Source of the DNA: Methylophaga marina
GTDB lineage: Bacteria > Pseudomonadota > Gammaproteobacteria > Nitrosococcales > Methylophagaceae
NCBI RefSeq assembly: GCF_030296755.1
Contig: NZ_AP027741.1
Location: 434,001 to 498,000, forward strand
DNA: 64,000 nt
Direction of reading: 5' to 3'
Below are positions 19,363-28,680 of the stretch, piece by piece. Below the pieces are notes generated by a model. The model did not search any database. It saw only the letters and a program-made list of their open reading frames with translations, and had not been told where the DNA came from. Within the stretch, counting starts at the first letter, position 1, and each line of letters begins with the position of its first letter. Both the position numbers and the translations under genes were made by a program.

Positions 19363-20721
19363 ATGAATCTACAACTCCAACTCTTCGTGCGAATTTTGAT
19401 TATTGCGGTGATCTGCATCGTTAGCAGTGCATGGTATGTGTTGTATCAAACCAATCAACAAGCACTGAATGAAGCAGAGGCGACGGCGAGCAGGATTGAG
19501 CACCAAATCCGACAACAATTGCTACAAATGTTCCAACGTTATGACTTTACACAATCTTTTCCGGATATTGGGCTATGGAACAAAATTGATAGTGTTCCCG
19601 GTTCATGCACGCAATTTTTATCCCGCACACAAAGTCGGCAACGCAGTTTATGTAACGCTACTCAGGCATCAAATAAGGATTACCCGATTTGGTTCGGGCA
19701 TTTTTATACACAATTTTTTAACCCGGGCGTGGAAGTAAAACGGTCAGTCAATTTCAATGCAATAAAGTACGGGACGATACTGGTTACCTTGAATGTCGAT
19801 ATTGAAACAGCACGCGCCTGGCATAACTTACAAGCTGCACTTGGCGTACTTGTGGTCACCATCATGGCTCTATGTTGTCTGGTTTTTATCACCATTAATC
19901 GCATGCTAAAACCCGCGAAAGATATTGTCGCGGGTCTCGAAAAAATGCGAGCCGGTGACTTAGCAATACGTCTACCCGACTTTGACATCGCAGAATGGAA
20001 ACGTACCAGTCATGCCATCAATGCCTTAGTCAGTACCCAACAAAATATCATGGCGGAAAACAAACAACTCTCGATCAAGATTATGAACACCCAGGAAGAA
20101 GAGCATCGCTATATTTCCAGAGAGTTACATGATGAGTTTGGTCAATGCCTCGCCGGTATCAATGCCGTCACCACATCGGCATCACAGTCGGCTAAAAATA
20201 GCTGTCCGGAAATAGTGGAGGAGCTAAATTCCATTCGTCACATTACCGGGCATATGATGAGTGCGCTTCGCGATCTGTTGACGCGATTACGCCCCGCAGA
20301 GCTAGATGAACTCGGACTGGAAACCAGCTTGAAACAGTTGATAAAAAGCTGGAATCAACGCAGCTCAGGCAAAACGCATTACAGCTTATCTCTTGTCGGT
20401 AATATGGATGAACTCGCCGAGACCTTGGCGGTACATACCTACCGAATAGTGCAGGAATGTCTGACAAATATCGCGAAACATGCCAGTGCAGAACACGCTG
20501 AGGTCAATATCAATATTCAGGAAGAGAACGCCCTATCACTCATCATAAAAGATGATGGTGTAGCTGATTTGAGTGCATTTTCTTCCAGTAATGGCTTGGG
20601 ACTACTTGGCATCCATGAACGGGTTGCAGCACTCGGCGGTGATCTCAGTCTGGACACACAAATTAATGGCGGACTGGTGGTAACCATCATTCTGCCGATG
20701 ACTCAAAAAGCGGAAGCCTGA
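19363..20721 (+). CDS. Sensor histidine kinase (HAMP, HisKA_3), MxaY/MoxY-like
   Basis: This membrane sensor kinase of the NarL-partner class has 452 residues: membrane helix at about 8-28, a periplasmic sensing region of about 130 residues with two cysteines (82, 97), a second helix at about 158-178, HAMP (about 179-232), a dimerisation domain with the phosphoacceptor His256 in SRELHDEFGQ, and a HATPase domain ending with SNGLGLLGIHERVAALGG. The response regulator starts 2 bases after its stop. Divergence from mxaR suggests control of methanol oxidation, as for MoxYX in Paracoccus; this link is inferred from position only. Confidence 0.82.
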   Translation: MNLQLQLFVRILIIAVICIVSSAWYVLYQTNQQALNEAEATASRIEHQIRQQLLQMFQRYDFTQSFPDIGLWNKIDSVPGSCTQFLSRTQSRQRSLCNATQASNKDYPIWFGHFYTQFFNPGVEVKRSVNFNAIKYGTILVTLNVDIETARAWHNLQAALGVLVVTIMALCCLVFITINRMLKPAKDIVAGLEKMRAGDLAIRLPDFDIAEWKRTSHAINALVSTQQNIMAENKQLSIKIMNTQEEEHRYISRELHDEFGQCLAGINAVTTSASQSAKNSCPEIVEELNSIRHITGHMMSALRDLLTRLRPAELDELGLETSLKQLIKSWNQRSSGKTHYSLSLVGNMDELAETLAVHTYRIVQECLTNIAKHASAEHAEVNINIQEENALSLIIKDDGVADLSAFSSSNGLGLLGIHERVAALGGDLSLDTQINGGLVVTIILPMTQKAEA

Positions 20722-20723
20722 CG

Positions 20724-21389
20724 ATGAATAACTCTATACGAATCATGTTAGTGGATGACCATGCGATTGTCAGGGAAGGTTACCGGGCTTTATTGCAAAA
20801 ACAAGTGAACTTTGAAGTTATTGCCGAAGCCTGTGATGGTGCAGAGGCATACACTCTCTATAAATCACATAAGCCAGATGTGGTGGTGATGGATATATCC
20901 CTTCCGGGCCAAAGTGGTCTAAAAGCCATTGATCGTATTCGCCAATTTGATAATCAGGCGAAAGTGCTTGTGTTTAGTATGCATCAAAATCCGAGTTTTG
21001 CGATTCAAGCCACACGAGCGGGAGCACTTGGCTACATTACTAAAAGCAGTGATCCTGAAGTACTGATTAGAGCGATCGCCCAGATAAGTGAGAACAAACA
21101 TACCTTAAGCGCTGATATTGCACAGGCGCTGGCGATGGAGAAACTGGGCCAAGAACAGTCTGCCATTGATGAGTTGACGGTTAGAGAGTTTGAGATTTTA
21201 CGCCTGTTGTTAGAAGCAAAATCGAGTCAAGATATTGCCGAACTGTTGAATATCAGCCCTAAAACTGTGGCTAATTCTCATTACATTATCAAAAAGAAAC
21301 TCGGCGTGAATAGCGATATTGAGTTAACTCGATTGGCCATTAAAATGAACCTCGTCAACCTCTTGGATTTGGTTGACGAGGCCAAGTAA
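20724..21389 (+). CDS. Response regulator, NarL/LuxR family, MxaX/MoxX-like
   Basis: This 221-residue DNA-binding response regulator has a receiver domain with acidic pocket DD at 11-12, phosphoacceptor Asp57 (VVVMDISLPG) and a conserved Lys in GYITKSSD, followed by a LuxR-type helix-turn-helix (LTVREFEILRLLLEAKSSQDIAELLN, cited as about 150-180). It is partner to the upstream kinase with a 2-base gap. The last codons form an 11-base perfect stem (21350-21360 with 21371-21381). The target is probably the mxa divergent region, by inference. Confidence 0.85.
   Translation: MNNSIRIMLVDDHAIVREGYRALLQKQVNFEVIAEACDGAEAYTLYKSHKPDVVVMDISLPGQSGLKAIDRIRQFDNQAKVLVFSMHQNPSFAIQATRAGALGYITKSSDPEVLIRAIAQISENKHTLSADIAQALAMEKLGQEQSAIDELTVREFEILRLLLEAKSSQDIAELLNISPKTVANSHYIIKKKLGVNSDIELTRLAIKMNLVNLLDLVDEAK
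21350..21381 (+). other. Strong hairpin inside the 3' end of the response regulator gene
   Basis: CCTCGTCAACC at 21350-21360 pairs perfectly with GGTTGACGAGG at 21371-21381 around a 10-base loop. It encodes the final residues NLVNLLDLVDEA. There is no T-tract after it, so it is not a classical terminator; it may protect the mRNA 3' end or aid Rho-dependent ending before the convergent gene at 21417. Confidence 0.5.
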
Positions 21390-21416
21390 TCAAGAACGAC
21401 GTTTAGCGTTTCCGCA

Positions 21417-23506
21417 CTAGCGTGTGTATTGATAAATAAAGGGCTCACTGCCATCAATGTAATACAGGCATTGAAAACTATCTTCTTTGATATTGATCAT
21501 GTCGCAGACAAGTGTTTCTTTCTGACCATCCTGTTGCCACTCATCCTGACATGAATCACGGTATTTTGGTGCTGACGTATCAGTTAGCGTTAAGGTTCTG
21601 CCCTTCCGCTGCCATTGATACTGGGTTTGATATAAATCACAACTCGCCTTCTGGCTGGTTTCTTTATAGCTACCTGTGCCATCTTCATTCCACTGTTCAG
21701 CACCATCCTCTACCCATTGACATGTCTCATCTAGATAAGCCGTCTGCCACTGGCCGGTAATATTAAAATTGTCGTTTGTTGCTTCGGGTTTATTCAGCGT
21801 AATTAAACTATCAATGCCTACGCCTTTGTCATTCACCATACTTCGATAACTCAATTGCATTTCCATTCGACGCAGTGTGTCTAATGCAGAATAGACCTCC
21901 ATACAGCTTTCCATATTTGTGCCGGGTATCGCACTAAAATCCGTATTTTCCATGAGGTCCACCAGCTTTATATAGTTGATGCTAGAGCTGAAACCTAAAG
22001 CGTTTGGCGTTAATTCTTCTGATTCAATAGCGCTTATGGCTTGTTGGCTTTTTTCTCCGCTATAGACAACGACATGCGATCCTTTGATGGCTGCAAAAGT
22101 TGGGATATCGATAGGTAAAGGAAGATTCAGCGGCACCTCGGTACCATCCGCCGGAATACGGATATTCGCTAGTTCTGGCACAAGCTGAAGCAGAGACAAA
22201 ATGCCAGTTGGATTGCTTGTTTCCAAACTTAGTAAAAAGTCGATAGACAACGGCTTGGCTGCATCTGCATCAATATGCAAATCAAACAAGGAAAGTCCTA
22301 AGCCTTTTATACCTTGAGCCATTCCAGTAACTGCGCCCAGTATCATCGGGCTCATTTGTTTTGATTTGACTTGCGCTTGTTGTAAATCTGGACAACTAAA
22401 CTCGGCATTGGCAAATTCAGTCCATAATTTTGTCACGCCCGGCGTCAGTTGATCCATATCCAGCGCTACTGCCATGCTTGAAATTTTATCTTCTGCATCA
22501 ACAACATGATCTGGGATGTGTCCTTGCATGCTTTGCAGAACATTAAGCACTAATGGATGACGTACCTCTAATAACGCACTGACTTTAGCCATGAGCTGAT
22601 TGTCTTTGACTTCGATATCGTTATATCCCATCAACAGACGAGGTACCTGACTAATCAATTTTAAAGTATCTGCCTGACAGATTTGCATATCGGGATCATT
22701 CATCATTTTTTGAGCCAGAGGCGTATCTGAAAAATAGCGTTTGAAATCGTTTGATGCTCTGGAATTATCAGCGACGAAAAGCCCATTCATTAATTTTTCA
22801 ATATCCAGCATGAAAACTAAATCATTGGTGTATTGCTGTTGCTCACGAATATTGGCTAGATCTTCCTCGAAAGAGACGGGAACGGGTGTTTGTGCAAGAC
22901 GCTCAGCAGTATCCGTTTCTGTATCTTTATATGTAATCAGGGTGAATACAGCAGAAGATTTTGTTGTCGCCAAAACCAATTGCAGATTTTTTTGTCCACC
23001 ACCCAACTCAATACAGATTGTTTACCCAGCGTTTTTTCCTGGAAACTAATCCCAGCTTCTTCTGACAGGTTTTTAAACAATGTGACTAACTTTGCCTGAT
23101 CGACGATGGGCATATTTATGACTGGCACCAGGCCATGTAAATAGGTTGCATAATCGCCTTCAGAAGCCAGACCAAAATAATCGACAAACGCTTGGTAGCT
23201 ACCATCCGTTTTTTGGCTGTAGTCTGAGAATAAAGCGGATAAAAATCTTGCGGCGGGTGTATTAGACACTGACAGTTCAGATTGAATGTCGTCCAATAAA
23301 CGAGTTTCTGTGGGGGAAAAACCAAAAACAGGGGAATCGGCTAAAAAAACAGCGAGGGATTTATCAAGCGTTCCCCCCATGTAAAATGCTGTATCAGCAG
23401 GTACATACTGCAAAAGCGCTGATGTTTTTGTCTCCTCTTGTTTGTATTGCCATATGAGGAGCCCAGCAATAACGATAAGGACTAGTACTAAAACAACTTT
23501 TTTCAT
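21417..23506 (-). pseudogene. Membrane-anchored protein of unknown function, frame interrupted
   Basis: I do not recognise a function. The first piece starts at the ATG complementing 23504-23506 (preceded by GGGAAG) and has a membrane helix at about 3-20 followed by LLQYVPADTAFYMGG, reminiscent of DUF3352-type proteins, and a periplasmic region. It hits a stop at 22937, while a 500-residue continuation in another frame runs to 21417. The break coincides with seven T at 22987-22993 (A7 in the mRNA sense); one extra A gives VVDKKNLQLVLATTKSS and a protein of about 696 residues. The C-terminal 100 residues are rich in Cys, Trp and Thr, with LTLTDTS-like strands, suggesting a separate beta domain. 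Confidence 0.6.
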
Positions 23507-23605
23507 CACACTTCCCTGTTCGGTTCAAATCAAGCTCCACATGGTGCTATAAAAAAATGACAAATAAAAATCGTTTTTGCAAAAACGTTAAGTACTTTGC
23601 AAAAA

Positions 23606-23635
23606 AAGACCTACTGACTTTCATCAGTAGGTCTT
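23606..23635 (-). terminator. Rho-independent terminator after ahpF
   Basis: Bases 23606-23617 and 23624-23635 form a perfect 12-base stem (AAGACCTACTGA with TCAGTAGGTCTT) with a 6-base loop. On the minus strand it is followed by seven T, making a textbook terminator 30 bases beyond the ahpF stop. Confidence 0.88.
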
Positions 23636-23664
23636 CATTCAGTTAATAATAAATGTGTGAGGGG

Positions 23665-25239
23665 TTAAGCCGCTTCACTTTTACCATCAAAATCATTACG
23701 AATCAGGTAATCAAAGGCTCCCAGTGCTGCACGAGCGCCATCTCCCATTGCCATAATAATTTGTTTATATGGGATAGTAGTGACATCACCTGCGGCAAAT
23801 ACACCCGGCAAAGATGTTTGGCCATGGTTATCGATTTCTATCTCACCAAATTTACTCAGTTCAATAGTGCCTTTTAACCAATCGGTGTTTGGCAACAGAC
23901 CAATCTGTACAAACACAGCATTCAATTCAACCGTGTGCTGTTGTTCAGTCGCTCTGTCCATGTAAATCAGCCCATTGACTTTGCCATCGTCTCCTGTGAT
24001 TTCAGTTGTTTGGGCACCCGTGATGACCTTAACATTATCCAAAGAGAACAGTTTTTTCTGTAACACCGCATCGGCACGTAATTCACCGTTAAATTCAATC
24101 AATGTCACATGACCGACAATGCCTGCCAAATCAATCGCGGCTTCAACACCCGAGTTACCGCCACCTATGACCGCAACAGGTTTACCTTTAAATAAAGGCC
24201 CATCACAGTGAGGGCAATAAGCGACGCCATGACCACGGTATTCTTTTTCACCTGGCACACCCAGCTCACGCCAGCGAGCACCAGTAGCAAGGATCACCGT
24301 TTTACTTGAAAGCGTTGCACCACTCTCCAGTTCAACATCGATCATCTTGCCATTCTTTTTCAGACTGCTTGCACGTTGAAGATTCATCACGTCTACCTCA
24401 TATTGTTTGACGTGTTCTTCTAATGCAGCAACCAATTTTGGTCCTTCTGTTTCTTTGACAGAAATAAAGTTTTCAATCGCCATGGTATCCATGACCTGAC
24501 CACCAAAGCGTTCAGCCACAATACCTGTACGAATACCTTTACGTGAGGCATAGATAGAGGCAGAAGCACCCGCTGGACCACCACCAATAATCAACACATC
24601 AAAATCTTCTTTTGCGCTGATTTTTTCAGCTTCACGCTTCACTGCACCTGTATCCAGTTTGGCGATGATTTCAGGCAGGCTCATACGGCCTGAGCCAAAA
24701 TTCTCACCATTCAGGTAGACCGTTGGCACCGCCATAATTTTTCGCTGGTCCACCTCTTCCTGATATAACGCACCATCAATCATGGTATGCGAAATATTCG
24801 GATTATGAACGGCCATTACGTTTAATGCCTGAACGACTTCCGGGCAGTTTTGGCATGAAAGTGAAATATACGTTTCAAAGTGGTATTCCCCTTCCAGCCC
24901 TTTAATCTGGTCGATCACTTCCTGATCGAGTTTGGTTGGATGCCCACCGACATGTAGCAGAGCCAACACCAGCGATGTAAATTCGTGCCCCATGGGAATA
25001 CCGGCAAAACGAATTTTTTCTTGTCCATCGGGCTGTTTGATCTGAAATGACGGCTTACGAGAATCGCTGTCAGCATCATCAGCAAAAGTGATGTCACCTG
25101 ACATATCAGCGATTTCTTGCAACAAATCGCGCATTTCAGTCGCTTTAGCACTGTCATCTAGAGCCGCAATCAATTCAATTGGGCGTTTGATGTTTTGCAG
25201 ATAACCTTTCAGTTGTCCGGCGATATTTGCATCCAACAT
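23665..25239 (-). CDS. ahpF: Alkyl hydroperoxide reductase subunit F
   Basis: AhpF is the FAD enzyme that passes electrons from NADH to AhpC for peroxide removal. The 524-residue protein has the N-terminal tandem thioredoxin-fold domain with redox-active SCQNCPEV, then a thioredoxin-reductase-like part with FAD motif [15 protein letters not shown], active-site disulfide [11 protein letters not shown] motif [14 protein letters not shown], and C-terminal [16 protein letters not shown]. The gene lies 75 bases downstream of ahpC on the same strand and is followed by a strong terminator. Confidence 0.96.
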   Translation of the reverse strand: MLDANIAGQLKGYLQNIKRPIELIAALDDSAKATEMRDLLQEIADMSGDITFADDADSDSRKPSFQIKQPDGQEKIRFAGIPMGHEFTSLVLALLHVGGHPTKLDQEVIDQIKGLEGEYHFETYISLSCQNCPEVVQALNVMAVHNPNISHTMIDGALYQEEVDQRKIMAVPTVYLNGENFGSGRMSLPEIIAKLDTGAVKREAEKISAKEDFDVLIIGGGPAGASASIYASRKGIRTGIVAERFGGQVMDTMAIENFISVKETEGPKLVAALEEHVKQYEVDVMNLQRASSLKKNGKMIDVELESGATLSSKTVILATGARWRELGVPGEKEYRGHGVAYCPHCDGPLFKGKPVAVIGGGNSGVEAAIDLAGIVGHVTLIEFNGELRADAVLQKKLFSLDNVKVITGAQTTEITGDDGKVNGLIYMDRATEQQHTVELNAVFVQIGLLPNTDWLKGTIELSKFGEIEIDNHGQTSLPGVFAAGDVTTIPYKQIIMAMGDGARAALGAFDYLIRNDFDGKSEAA

Positions 25240-25314
25240 AATAATTTACCTTAATCAAAAATAATTTTAGTGACACTGCCCGGGCATTTGCCCGGACAGG
25301 TCGATATAGCCTGA

Positions 25315-25881
25315 TTAGATTTTGCCAACCAAGTCTAATGATGGAGACAGAGTCTCTTCACCTGGCTGCCAAGAAGCAGGGCAGACTTCACCATCATGTG
25401 TTGCAACATATTGTGCTGCTTGCACACGGCGAACTAAGTCTTTAGCGTTACGACCAATACCCAGATCGTTAATTTCAGCAGCTTTAATCACACCTTCTGG
25501 GTTAACGATAAATGTACCGCGAAGTGCCAGACCTTCTTCTTCAATCATCACTTCAAAGTTGCGGCTGATAACACCAGTTGGATCACCAATCATTGGAAAC
25601 TTAATTTTTTGGATGGTTTCTGATGCATCGTGCCATGCTTTGTGAGTGAAGTGTGTATCAGTTGATACTGAGTAAACTTCAACACCCATTTCTTGCAGTT
25701 GAGCATAGTGGTCTGCAACATCACCTAGTTCTGTTGGACAAACGAAAGTGAAGTCAGCTGGGTAAAAAACGAAAACAGACCATTTGCCTTTCAGATCATC
25801 GCTTGAAACTTCGATGAATTCGCCATTGTGATAAGCATTCGCCTTAAACGGTTTGATTTCTGTATTAATCAGTGTAGACAT
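25315..25881 (-). CDS. ahpC: Alkyl hydroperoxide reductase subunit C (typical 2-Cys peroxiredoxin)
   Basis: AhpC reduces hydrogen peroxide and organic hydroperoxides. I choose the ATG at 25879-25881, preceded by GGAGCAAATA, so the protein is 188 residues starting [20 protein letters not shown], as in other AhpC proteins; an upstream ATG would add 16 unlikely residues. The peroxidatic Cys is in [14 protein letters not shown] and the resolving Cys in [12 protein letters not shown]. It is the first gene of ahpCF. OxyR control is common for this operon, but I found no clear OxyR site. Confidence 0.96.
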   Translation of the reverse strand: MSTLINTEIKPFKANAYHNGEFIEVSSDDLKGKWSVFVFYPADFTFVCPTELGDVADHYAQLQEMGVEVYSVSTDTHFTHKAWHDASETIQKIKFPMIGDPTGVISRNFEVMIEEEGLALRGTFIVNPEGVIKAAEINDLGIGRNAKDLVRRVQAAQYVATHDGEVCPASWQPGEETLSPSLDLVGKI

Positions 25882-26017
25882 TATTTGCTCCTTAAATTTT
25901 GCATTAGTGTCGTAAGTGACAGTTCGCATTGTAGTCGAGGCACATAAATAGGTACAACGACTTAATTCTATTAGTATGATTGATAAAAACGATTAAACAA
26001 TCGGAAAAATAAAAAAA

Positions 26018-26042
26018 GCCCTTGAAGTCAAACTCCAAGGGC
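26018..26042 (-). terminator. Terminator after pqqA
   Basis: GCCCTTG (26018-26024) pairs with CAAGGGC (26036-26042), with inner AGT/ACT pairing in the loop. On the minus strand the stem is followed by seven T at 26011-26017, so pqqA transcription should stop here, 24 bases after its stop codon. The A- and T-rich flanks would let it work in both directions. Confidence 0.85.
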
Positions 26043-26065
26043 TTTTTTATTATTATTTATCAATC

Positions 26066-26137
26066 TTAACGATTGCAAATATACATGGTTACTTCGAAGC
26101 CGAAACGCATATCTGAGTATTCTGGTTTAGTCCACAT
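26066..26137 (-). CDS. pqqA: Coenzyme PQQ precursor peptide PqqA
   Basis: PqqA is the small ribosomal peptide whose Glu and Tyr side chains are joined and cut out to make pyrroloquinoline quinone, the cofactor of methanol dehydrogenase. The 23-residue peptide begins MWTKPEYSDMRFGFE and contains the family's conserved E-V-T-M-Y core, with Glu15 and Tyr19 as the PQQ precursors. The start is the ATG complementing 26135-26137, preceded by GAGGAATTGATT. It stands alone between ahpC and bioA; no pqqBCDE is in the window. A strong terminator follows, and a perfect 9-base inverted repeat lies just upstream. Confidence 0.95.
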   Translation of the reverse strand: MWTKPEYSDMRFGFEVTMYICNR

Positions 26138-26159
26138 AATCAATTCCTCTTAATTTAAG

Positions 26160-26184
26160 ACGTTGTTTCTAGGGAAAACAACGT
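26160..26184 (-). promoter_or_regulatory. Inverted repeat upstream of pqqA
   Basis: ACGTTGTTT (26160-26168) and AAACAACGT (26176-26184) are a perfect 9-base inverted repeat around a 7-base spacer, 22 bases upstream of the pqqA start codon. It could be an operator or a hairpin in the mRNA leader. On the minus strand, GTGACA with TCTATA 18 bases later (within 26188-26217) is a weak promoter candidate just upstream of it. Confidence 0.5.
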
Positions 26185-26290
26185 AGGTATAGACTATCTA
26201 AACTGACAAAATGTCACATCAGGGTCTTGCTTGATTCATCTCAGGATTATTCTTATTAAAATAAACGGGATTATTCAGCGATACATGAAA

Positions 26291-27592
26291 CTAGCGCTCA
26301 GTAGAATTCAACGCGTTTAATATATGAAAAATCGCATCGCACAACAATTGAAGGTCAGCAGTATCAATAATGTAAGGTGGCATGATATAAATCATGGTTC
26401 TGAACGGTCTGATCCACACACCCTGTTCGACAATAAAGCCTGGTAACCAGTCCATCGCATCATCAAGTGGTTTCTTTAGCTCAACGACACCAATGGCCCC
26501 TTTTACCCTGACATCCTTAACTAATTCATGATCACGATATTTAGTCAGCTCGGTATTCAAACTATTTTCAATGGTGGATACCTGCGTTTGCCAGTCACTC
26601 TCCAGTAACAAATCAATACTGGCAGCTGCCACGCGACAAGCCAGTGGATTCGCCATAAAAGTGGGACCATGCATCAATACACCCGAACCATCTGCAGCAA
26701 TACCGTCAGCCACCTGCTGATTACACATCACCGCTGCCAGCGTCATATACCCACCGGTAAGGGCTTTACCCATGCAAATAATATCTGGCACGATGCCAGC
26801 CTGCTCGTAAGCAAACAGTGAACCGGTTCGCCCAAAACCAGTGGCAATTTCATCAAAAATCAATAGGATATGATATTCGTCACATAAGGCGCGTATTTGA
26901 CGAAGGTACTCAGCGCAATAGATGCGCATACCGCCGGCCCCTTGAACCAAAGGCTCGACGATGACAGCAGCTAATTCGTGGTGATGTTTTTCCACCAAAT
27001 GTTTGAAATCTTCGATGTAGCTATCCTGCCAATCAGCATCATCTCGACACTCAGGTGCAGCAGCAAATAAATGCGTCGGCAGCACTTTTTCAAACATTTT
27101 ATGCATGCCATTAACAGGATCACAGACTGACATCGCACCAAACGTATCGCCGTGATAACCATTTCTGAATGTGAGCAAGCGATGTTTTTCAGGTTTATTC
27201 TGAGCAAACCAGTATTGAATAGCCATCTTAATAGCCACTTCAACAGAGACTGAACCTGAATCGGCTAAAAATACATACTGCAAACTGTCATCGGTTATCT
27301 CTACCAGCTTTCTGGCAAGATTGACTGCTGGTTCATGCGTTAAACCGCCAAACATGACATGCGACATCGTATCAATCTGCTGATGTGCAGCCTCATTAAG
27401 CTTTGGGTGATTATAACCATGAATAGCTGACCACCAAGATGACATACCATCAACCACTTCACGACCATCAGCCAGAGTTAATCTAACGCCTTTTGCTGAT
27501 GTCACCTCATGTAATAACGGTGGGTTTGACACGCTGGTATAAGGGTGCCAGATGTGGGCGGCATCAAATTCAAGATTACTTAGTTTTGTCAT
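26291..27592 (-). CDS. bioA: Adenosylmethionine-8-amino-7-oxononanoate aminotransferase
   Basis: BioA makes 7,8-diaminopelargonate in biotin synthesis, using S-adenosylmethionine as amino donor. The 433-residue class III PLP aminotransferase starts MTKLSNLEFDAAHIWHPYTS, with the WHPYT hallmark of BioA, and shows GMSSWWSAIHGYNHP, LIFDEIATGFGRTGSLFA and the PLP-lysine segment ICMGKALTGGYMTLA. It stands apart from other bio genes. The gap to pqqA (153 bases) holds the pqqA regulatory region. Confidence 0.95.
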   Translation of the reverse strand: MTKLSNLEFDAAHIWHPYTSVSNPPLLHEVTSAKGVRLTLADGREVVDGMSSWWSAIHGYNHPKLNEAAHQQIDTMSHVMFGGLTHEPAVNLARKLVEITDDSLQYVFLADSGSVSVEVAIKMAIQYWFAQNKPEKHRLLTFRNGYHGDTFGAMSVCDPVNGMHKMFEKVLPTHLFAAAPECRDDADWQDSYIEDFKHLVEKHHHELAAVIVEPLVQGAGGMRIYCAEYLRQIRALCDEYHILLIFDEIATGFGRTGSLFAYEQAGIVPDIICMGKALTGGYMTLAAVMCNQQVADGIAADGSGVLMHGPTFMANPLACRVAAASIDLLLESDWQTQVSTIENSLNTELTKYRDHELVKDVRVKGAIGVVELKKPLDDAMDWLPGFIVEQGVWIRPFRTMIYIMPPYIIDTADLQLLCDAIFHILNALNSTER

Positions 27593-27655
27593 GTCTGTTT
27601 TACATAGTCTTAGAGCTGGCTCACCGTTTTTAATTCAGAGAGCTAAAAACAAGAA

Positions 27656-27674
27656 TGCCCGCATTGAGCGGGCA
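27656..27674 (-). terminator. Terminator after iscA
   Basis: TGCCCGC (27656-27662) pairs with GCGGGCA (27668-27674) around a 5-base loop. On the minus strand it is followed by TTCTTGTTTTT, a moderate T-tract, 22 bases past the iscA stop and before bioA. Confidence 0.7.
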
Positions 27675-27696
27675 CTTTTGAGAAATAGTGTTTCGT

Positions 27697-28023
27697 TTAT
27701 TTAGTAACACTGAAGCTCTCACCACAGCCACATTCAGAAACCACATTAGGATTTCGGAATTTAAAACTCTGATTCAAGCCTTCGCGAACAAAGTCGAGTT
27801 CCATACCATCGAGGATTGGCATAGCGTCTTCGTTAATAACCACTTTCACATCACCATGCTCAACCACCACATCGTCAGCGGCCACTTCGTCTGCATAGTC
27901 AAGCGCATAGCTATAACCTGAACAACCACTTTTGACGACGCCAATTCTTAAGCCGACACCCGATGCACGTTTTGTCATCATATCTCTGACACGATTAATG
28001 GCAGATTCAGTCAATGTAATCAT
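27697..28023 (-). CDS. iscA: Iron-sulfur cluster carrier IscA
   Basis: IscA is an A-type carrier that delivers iron-sulfur clusters to apoproteins. The 108-residue protein has the three conserved cysteines (one in VVKSGCSGYSYALDY, two in ECGCGESF) and the IscA-like run GLNQSFKFRNPNV, which favours IscA over ErpA or SufA. It follows iscR with a 146-base gap. The iscS and iscU genes that normally lie between iscR and iscA, and the hscBA-fdx genes that normally follow, are all absent. Confidence 0.9.
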   Translation of the reverse strand: MITLTESAINRVRDMMTKRASGVGLRIGVVKSGCSGYSYALDYADEVAADDVVVEHGDVKVVINEDAMPILDGMELDFVREGLNQSFKFRNPNVVSECGCGESFSVTK

Positions 28024-28169
28024 ATTTTCACCTGTAACATTCAGTGATTAAGACCATAAATAATTGAGAACGTTTGATTCTGATTGAAGAATATCAAAGG
28101 CTTCTTAATTAGATTCACTCATTTAGATCTGTAAAAGTGATAAGTCGAAAGTTTGGGGCAAAGAGCAAA

Positions 28170-28615
28170 CTAGAGCATATCAAATGCGATAACTTTTTCG
28201 CCGTTTCTACTCTTTTCAAAGTTAGACACGACTTGTGCCAGAGTGATGCCATCAAGATATACACGAATCTGATCACTTAAGCTTTGCCAAAGCTCATGGC
28301 TTAAACACTGCTCATGACCGTGACAATTTTGTCGACCTTCGCATTGTGTGCTATCGACCTTCTCATCAACTGCCGATATGACATCTAACACCGTTATGGT
28401 ATCTGCTGCACGACTTAAACGATATCCGCCCCCGGACCACGAGAGCTGCTCACAAGACCTTGCTTTCTCAACCTTGCGAATAACTGCTCCAGATAAGAGA
28501 GAGAAATACCTTGTCTTTCTGAAATATCTGCCAGAGTTATTGCGCCTACGCCATAGTTCAGACTGAGGTCAAGCATGGCGGTCACAGCATAGCGACCTTT
28601 AGTGGTTAAACGCAT
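28170..28615 (-). pseudogene. iscR: Iron-sulfur regulator IscR, frame interrupted
   Basis: IscR is an Rrf2-family repressor carrying a 2Fe-2S cluster. The first piece ([19 protein letters not shown], winged helix) runs to GPGADIV and stops; the remainder continues in another frame. Adding one G to the G5 run (28429-28433, shown as C on the plus strand) restores [20 protein letters not shown], followed by the cluster ligands in CEGRQNCHGHEQC and the nearby His in LSHELW, at the exact C-x5-C-x5-C spacing. The complete protein would be about 148 residues. Everything else is conserved and an IscR operator is upstream, so a sequencing error or very recent mutation is likely. Confidence 0.9.
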
Positions 28616-28648
28616 TCTTACAAATCCAGAATAAACTTAATCGTCTAA

Positions 28649-28680
28649 AGTTTACATGCCTGACTATTTTAGTCAACTTT
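28649..28680 (-). promoter_or_regulatory. IscR type-1 site and iscR promoter
   Basis: On the minus strand, AGTTGACTAAAATAGTCAGG matches the known type-1 IscR consensus (TTGACT/AGTCAA dyad, plus-strand 28658-28677). It contains a -35 TTGACT (28671-28676) with TAAACT (28649-28654) 16 bases downstream as -10. The site overlaps the cysE stop codon and ends about 40 bases before the iscR ATG. This suggests autoregulation by holo-IscR. Confidence 0.8.

Noticed and set aside
25882-25929. Upstream start extending AhpC by 16 residues
   Set aside because: The internal ATG has a good RBS and gives the conserved 188-residue protein.
26018-26042. Hairpin between pqqA and ahpC as a riboswitch or attenuator for ahpC
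   Set aside because: It is a simple stem with flanking A/T tracts right after pqqA and is better explained as a terminator.
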